Shown here in pieces: positions 8,052-10,753 of a stretch of 10,753 nt of DNA. Below the pieces are notes generated by a model. It was not told the origin of the DNA. It saw only the letters and a list, made by a program, of their open reading frames with translations, and searched no databases. The DNA is from Discostella pseudostelligera (Eukaryota; Bacillariophyta; Thalassiosirophyceae; Thalassiosirales; Thalassiosiraceae), in assembly GCA_036940085.1 (NCBI GenBank), contig JALLBK010001340.1, positions 1 through 10,753 of the forward strand, in the 5' to 3' direction. The position numbers and the translations under genes are program-made. The first letter of the stretch is position 1. Every line of letters starts with the position of its first letter.

Positions 8052-9367
8052 GATAGTCTAGCAGATGGGTTTACTTTGTTAAGTTTGTAATAACATTGAT
8101 GTGCTAATTCTCCAAACACTGGAGGAGGGAGAGCCAACAAATCACCTCTGTAATGAATAAACAACGACACACCCACAAATATGATATAATTTTTGGCCAC
8201 CGGACCCAAAACCCAAAGCATGGACTGCGGTCCAAAGGTGTTTTCATACCATCGTTTCCAAAAGGGTACTGCTGCCACCGCAGGTTTCTCTCCTCCTCCC
8301 TTGGTCTTGTTCAAGAAGCCAGATTTGACCGCTGGACTTGATTTGCTACCAGTATCGCCACCAGTCGTCGTCGAGAGACCATCGGCCGAACCCCTGGCAC
8401 GGCTGGCAATGCCAGCAGATTTTCGCAGTGATTCAATCGCCGCCACTTTGCGTTTGCTAACCTCGTTAAGCTTCTCATACAGGGCATCACGTCGATCCTC
8501 GGGAGAGGGGGTGTACTCCAATTGGATCACAACGGTGTACAGTGGAATCTGAATATGATTTGTAGTTGTCTTTGTCTCCTCTTCTTCCACCACCACTGTC
8601 TCCTCCTTCTTTTCTACAATAGCAGTGCTATTTTCGTTCACTTCACCAATGTATGCTTCTTCTCCTTCTTCGGCAGTCTCCTCTCCCATCACCTCCGGAA
8701 CAAGTTCAGTAACTGCATCTTCCCATGATTCCGATTCATTACTCTTCTCATTCATCGTCACAGCAACATCAACATCATCTATTCCCCCCTCGGCAACAAT
8801 GGCAATCTCTAACAAAGATGACTTCTTCTCCCCCCCTTTTTTCCATAACTCCATATCTTGACAGAGTGGTAATAAGTCATGAGATGCCGAGACTCCCAAT
8901 TTCTTCAGTAATCCATCACCACCATTGCCATTATTGACATCCCCATTTTCGACATAGGTTTCCACCGTAAGTAGTGCATTGGAAATCTCCACGGATTCAA
9001 ATTTCGCCAATCCCTCCTCGGCAGTGGGGTTCAGTGGGTCGTAAAGCTGGGTGATAGTGCGTACTTCAATAGGTGACGACAAATGGATTTTGAATGTGGT
9101 GGGTAGTACTACTACTTTCTCGTTAGCGCCATTATTTTCGGTGCCATCATTATCGGTGGCGGTGGCGGTGGCGGAGGTGGAGGAAGCAACATTCACCTTG
9201 TGAACAGACACCTCCAATGTATTCCTAGTAGAATCGGCACTGGTTGTACCCATAGTTAACGATTTGAGTGCATTTTTTATGGATTTGATTTCGTCTTCGC
9301 ATTCGACTACCGCACGACGAGATTGTTCCATGGCCTCGCGTGCCGCTGAGCTTTCACTTTCCGGCAT
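8048..9367 (-). CDS. Hypothetical acidic protein with one C-terminal membrane segment
   Basis: 439 aa in a single uninterrupted frame. Residues 1-40 look like a charged helix. About residues 83-140 are beta-like, with KVVVLPTTFKIHLSSPIEV. About 190-270 form a Glu-rich acidic region. Residues about 270-325 contain IPLYTVVIQLEYTPSPEDRR followed by a basic helix. After a Ser/Gly/Lys linker comes PFWKRWYENTFG and a hydrophobic stretch (about 383-406, MLWVLGPVAKNYIIFVGVSLF), then a 33-residue tail ending PSARLS. That suggests a membrane protein with a large N-terminal soluble part; which side it faces is unknown. I do not recognise the family. Its stop (complement of 8048-8050) overlaps the TAG of the convergent gene. 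The ATG at 9367 is about 100 bp from a perfect TTTCCCGCC on the same strand. Confidence 0.75.
   Translation of the reverse strand: MPESESSAAREAMEQSRRAVVECEDEIKSIKNALKSLTMGTTSADSTRNTLEVSVHKVNVASSTSATATATDNDGTENNGANEKVVVLPTTFKIHLSSPIEVRTITQLYDPLNPTAEEGLAKFESVEISNALLTVETYVENGDVNNGNGGDGLLKKLGVSASHDLLPLCQDMELWKKGGEKKSSLLEIAIVAEGGIDDVDVAVTMNEKSNESESWEDAVTELVPEVMGEETAEEGEEAYIGEVNENSTAIVEKKEETVVVEEEETKTTTNHIQIPLYTVVIQLEYTPSPEDRRDALYEKLNEVSKRKVAAIESLRKSAGIASRARGSADGLSTTTGGDTGSKSSPAVKSGFLNKTKGGGEKPAVAAVPFWKRWYENTFGPQSMLWVLGPVAKNYIIFVGVSLFIHYRGDLLALPPPVFGELAHQCYYKLNKVNPSARLS
8156..8161 (+). terminator. Possible poly(A) signal for the repeat-protein gene
   Basis: An AATAAA hexamer lies 105 bp beyond the stop at 8051. 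It sits inside the oppositely oriented coding region, so use of it would give a transcript antisense to the 3' end of that gene. TGTAATAAC at 8086-8094 is an alternative. Confidence 0.3.
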
Positions 9368-9436
9368 TTGGCGCTCTTAGGATTGGATAGGGCGGCAACA
9401 ACAACTTCTCGTGATCTTTGTACTAATTGAGCGGAG

Positions 9437-9473
9437 TAGGATCGTAGTAGGGTATCGTAGGGTCGGCGGGAAA
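9437..9473 (-). promoter_or_regulatory. E2F-type site plus CCCTACGATACC element
   Basis: Read on the minus strand, TTTCCCGCC (9473-9465) is followed after two bases by CCCTACGATACC (9462-9451) and then CTACTACGATCCTAC. It sits about 70-106 bp upstream of the minus-strand start at 9367. The nonamer also occurs at 2153 and 9628, and the 12-mer also at 2343. Confidence 0.55.
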
Positions 9474-9627
9474 TGGAAATGAACGTCGCGGTGGCCTGCG
9501 GCTGCGGTGGCGGTGGCAGCCTGTGGCAGCACGAGCTATCGTACTTGGAGTATCTTCTTTTATCCAGCTGCGTGGGTGGAGGTGGGTGGTGGATGGACGG
9601 GGGAACAGACAGACGGATGTCGTATCT

Positions 9628-9645
9628 TTTCCCGCCATTTTCGCC
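9628..9645 (+). promoter_or_regulatory. E2F-type site upstream of the F-box gene
   Basis: TTTCCCGCC at 9628-9636 is followed by ATTTTCGCC, a second weaker E2F-like half. It lies about 100 bp upstream of the ATG at 9738, in the 370-bp divergent interval shared with the minus-strand gene. Confidence 0.5.
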
Positions 9646-9737
9646 TCAATTATCAGTCGAACCGACGTGCAGATGGCGGCGTCGGCGTCGGCGTTCCGCG
9701 TCATTGCTGCTGCTGCCACCATTACATTCCTGGCACC

Positions 9738-10753
9738 ATGGCGGACTCCACCGACGCCGGCAGCAACAAGCGGCAGAGACTTACCTCCTACCACCGCATC
9801 ATGAATATAAAGTGTCTTCCCGATGATACGCTAGCATCAGTGGCGAAATTCTTGCCGAAGCCATCGCGGGCCTTGTTCGCTGTGGGAATGACATCACCCT
9901 CCCTCACGCGCAAAAAGCCATGGAAGTTGCCTAAATCGGTGACGACAAATCAAGCCATTTTATCTTTAAACTCCTCAACGATCGGCCATGGCATTGAGGA
10001 CGAGCAGCGGGGTGATGATGATGATGGGGAATACTGGACGACACTCGATTTTGTAGATATTGACGAAACATTGGCGAACAAACTGACGGACGATGATATT
10101 GGAGGTGCCTTGATCTGTATTGATGCGGTCAACAGGCTCAAGTCCTTGAAACTAACTGGTTGTGTCAACATCAAAGGCACTGGGCTCAAACCGCTGAAGG
10201 GATCGAAGGTGTTGGAGTAGATTGACATGAGTTTTCTTAAAAGGAACGATAAAGCAGATGAGAAATATAGGTCGAAGCCACTGCCACGCCTCTCGGTTCA
10301 GTGTGTCGAGGCTGTGCTAAATAGCATCATTGATGCTAATGGCAGCTCTTTGAAGCACGTAGTCTTTCCGAAAAAGTTCCTTGACCCACCGAATCAGAGC
10401 ATTTGTTATCTCATCAGGAAGTATGCTGACTTTTTGGCGCGCAAAGGGGGCACGTGCTCAAAATGCAATAAAGGTGTCTGGGGAAATAAGTCGAGACGGT
10501 GCGATCATCATCCATGGATTATTCAAGAATCAATTGATCCGTGGTATGGTAGTCAGAACTTCACCTGCTATGATTGCACCAATCATTATTGCAAATGTTG
10601 CGTCAGGCGGTGCGATCAATGTGAGAAAGAATCTTGCTTGGGCTGTACGGGTAAACTTGATTACTGTCGAACCTGCGGTGACAATCTGTGCAAATTTTGT
10701 GGAGTATTCACAGATTGTGGAGAGTGTGGTGCTCCAAGGTGTCATAAATGCAC
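9738..10753 (+). pseudogene. F-box/LRR-like protein with Cys-rich zinc-binding region, interrupted by in-frame TAG; runs off window
   Basis: The ATG at 9738 has a strong CACC-ATGG context and is the only ATG in this frame upstream of the domain. Residues 1-20 contain a basic NKRQR. IKCLPDDTLASVAKFLPKP (about 24-42) resembles an F-box helix. LTDDDIGGALICIDAVNRLK and LKLTGCVNIKGTGLKPLKG resemble leucine-rich repeats. The frame stops at TAG 10218-10220 after 160 codons, in the middle of a repeat (KVLE-stop-IDMSFLKR). It is then open for 177 more codons to the window edge. That part carries CSKC, CYDC, CKCC, CDQC, CLGC, CRTC, CKFC, CGEC and CHKC pairs, as in zinc-binding domains. I recall similar F-box/LRR/Cys-rich proteins in centric diatoms with Gln at the stop position, but cannot verify it. 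It may be a pseudogene, a truncated 160-aa product, a readthrough gene or a sequencing error. Confidence 0.7.
10218..10220 (+). other. In-frame TAG splitting the F-box/Cys-rich gene
   Basis: The context is GTG TTG GAG TAG ATT GAC ATG AGT. Frame and domain logic continue unbroken on both sides. A single C-to-T change in a CAG codon would explain it. TAG is used as a genuine stop at 8049-8051 in the same window, so codon reassignment is unlikely. Confidence 0.8.

Noticed and set aside
8522..8937. Plus-strand frames rich in Ser, Phe and His
   Set aside because: They are complements of the Glu-rich middle of the minus-strand gene.
9507..9737. Longer N-terminal extension of the F-box gene in the same frame
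   Set aside because: It begins at GTG, has no ATG before 9738, and its residues look like translated 5' UTR. The ATG at 9738 has a strong CACC-ATGG context.
10218..10220. TAG reassigned to Gln in this organism
   Set aside because: TAG closes the large repeat-protein gene at 8049-8051, in agreement with its C-terminal helix, and the other genes use TGA and TAA normally.
10209..10243. Mini-intron removing the TAG (AAG|GTGTTG ... TTAAAAG)
   Set aside because: It is 35 bp long, too short, has a weak donor, and would shift the frame out of the intact Cys-rich region.

Overview
The window looks like nuclear DNA of a diatom, most likely a centric one. Genes are on both strands, are separated by a few hundred bases, and are interrupted by very short introns (75-111 bp) with GTGAGT or GTAAGC donors. 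Start codons sit in ACC/GCC-ATGG-like contexts. Proteins carry many single-residue runs (Ser, Gly, Gln, Glu, Ala). The right-hand gene has an F-box, leucine-rich and cysteine-rich layout that I remember as abundant in centric diatoms. That assignment rests on memory and general style, not on a search.

Layout. (1) 435-1757 (+): a spermidine-synthase-family aminopropyltransferase with an N-terminal signal-like segment. The open frame stops at 1586, but a 111-bp intron (1583-1693) restores the conserved C-terminus of the family. (2) 2403-8051 (+): one large gene of four exons (join 2403-6513, 6605-6693, 6769-7213, 7297-8051), predicted 1799 aa. It has a disordered N-terminal third, about 15 degenerate repeats of an AVR-x-GDD-x-SV-x-TFATMTT ... 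VD-x-IPS unit, and a coiled coil built across exons 1-3. I recognise no known family, and this is the best candidate for something undescribed. (3) 9367-8048 (-): a 439-aa protein with an acidic middle and one C-terminal membrane-like segment. It is convergent with gene 2, and the two stop codons overlap. (4) 9738 to the right edge (+): an F-box/LRR-like protein whose frame is cut by one TAG at 10218-10220 and then stays open through a Cys-rich zinc-finger region to the window end.

Regulation. The exact nonamer TTTCCCGCC (E2F-type) lies upstream of genes 2, 3 and 4, and a one-mismatch copy lies upstream of gene 1. Genes 1 and 2 also share a composite block in the same order and near-identical spacing: CCACGTGGAAGT, GAGTCGAGTC, then CCCGCCAAA. 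Genes 2 and 3 share a 12-bp CCCTACGATACC element close to their start codons. The four genes may therefore be co-regulated, possibly with the cell cycle; this is inference. No RNA genes, transposons or CRISPR arrays were seen.
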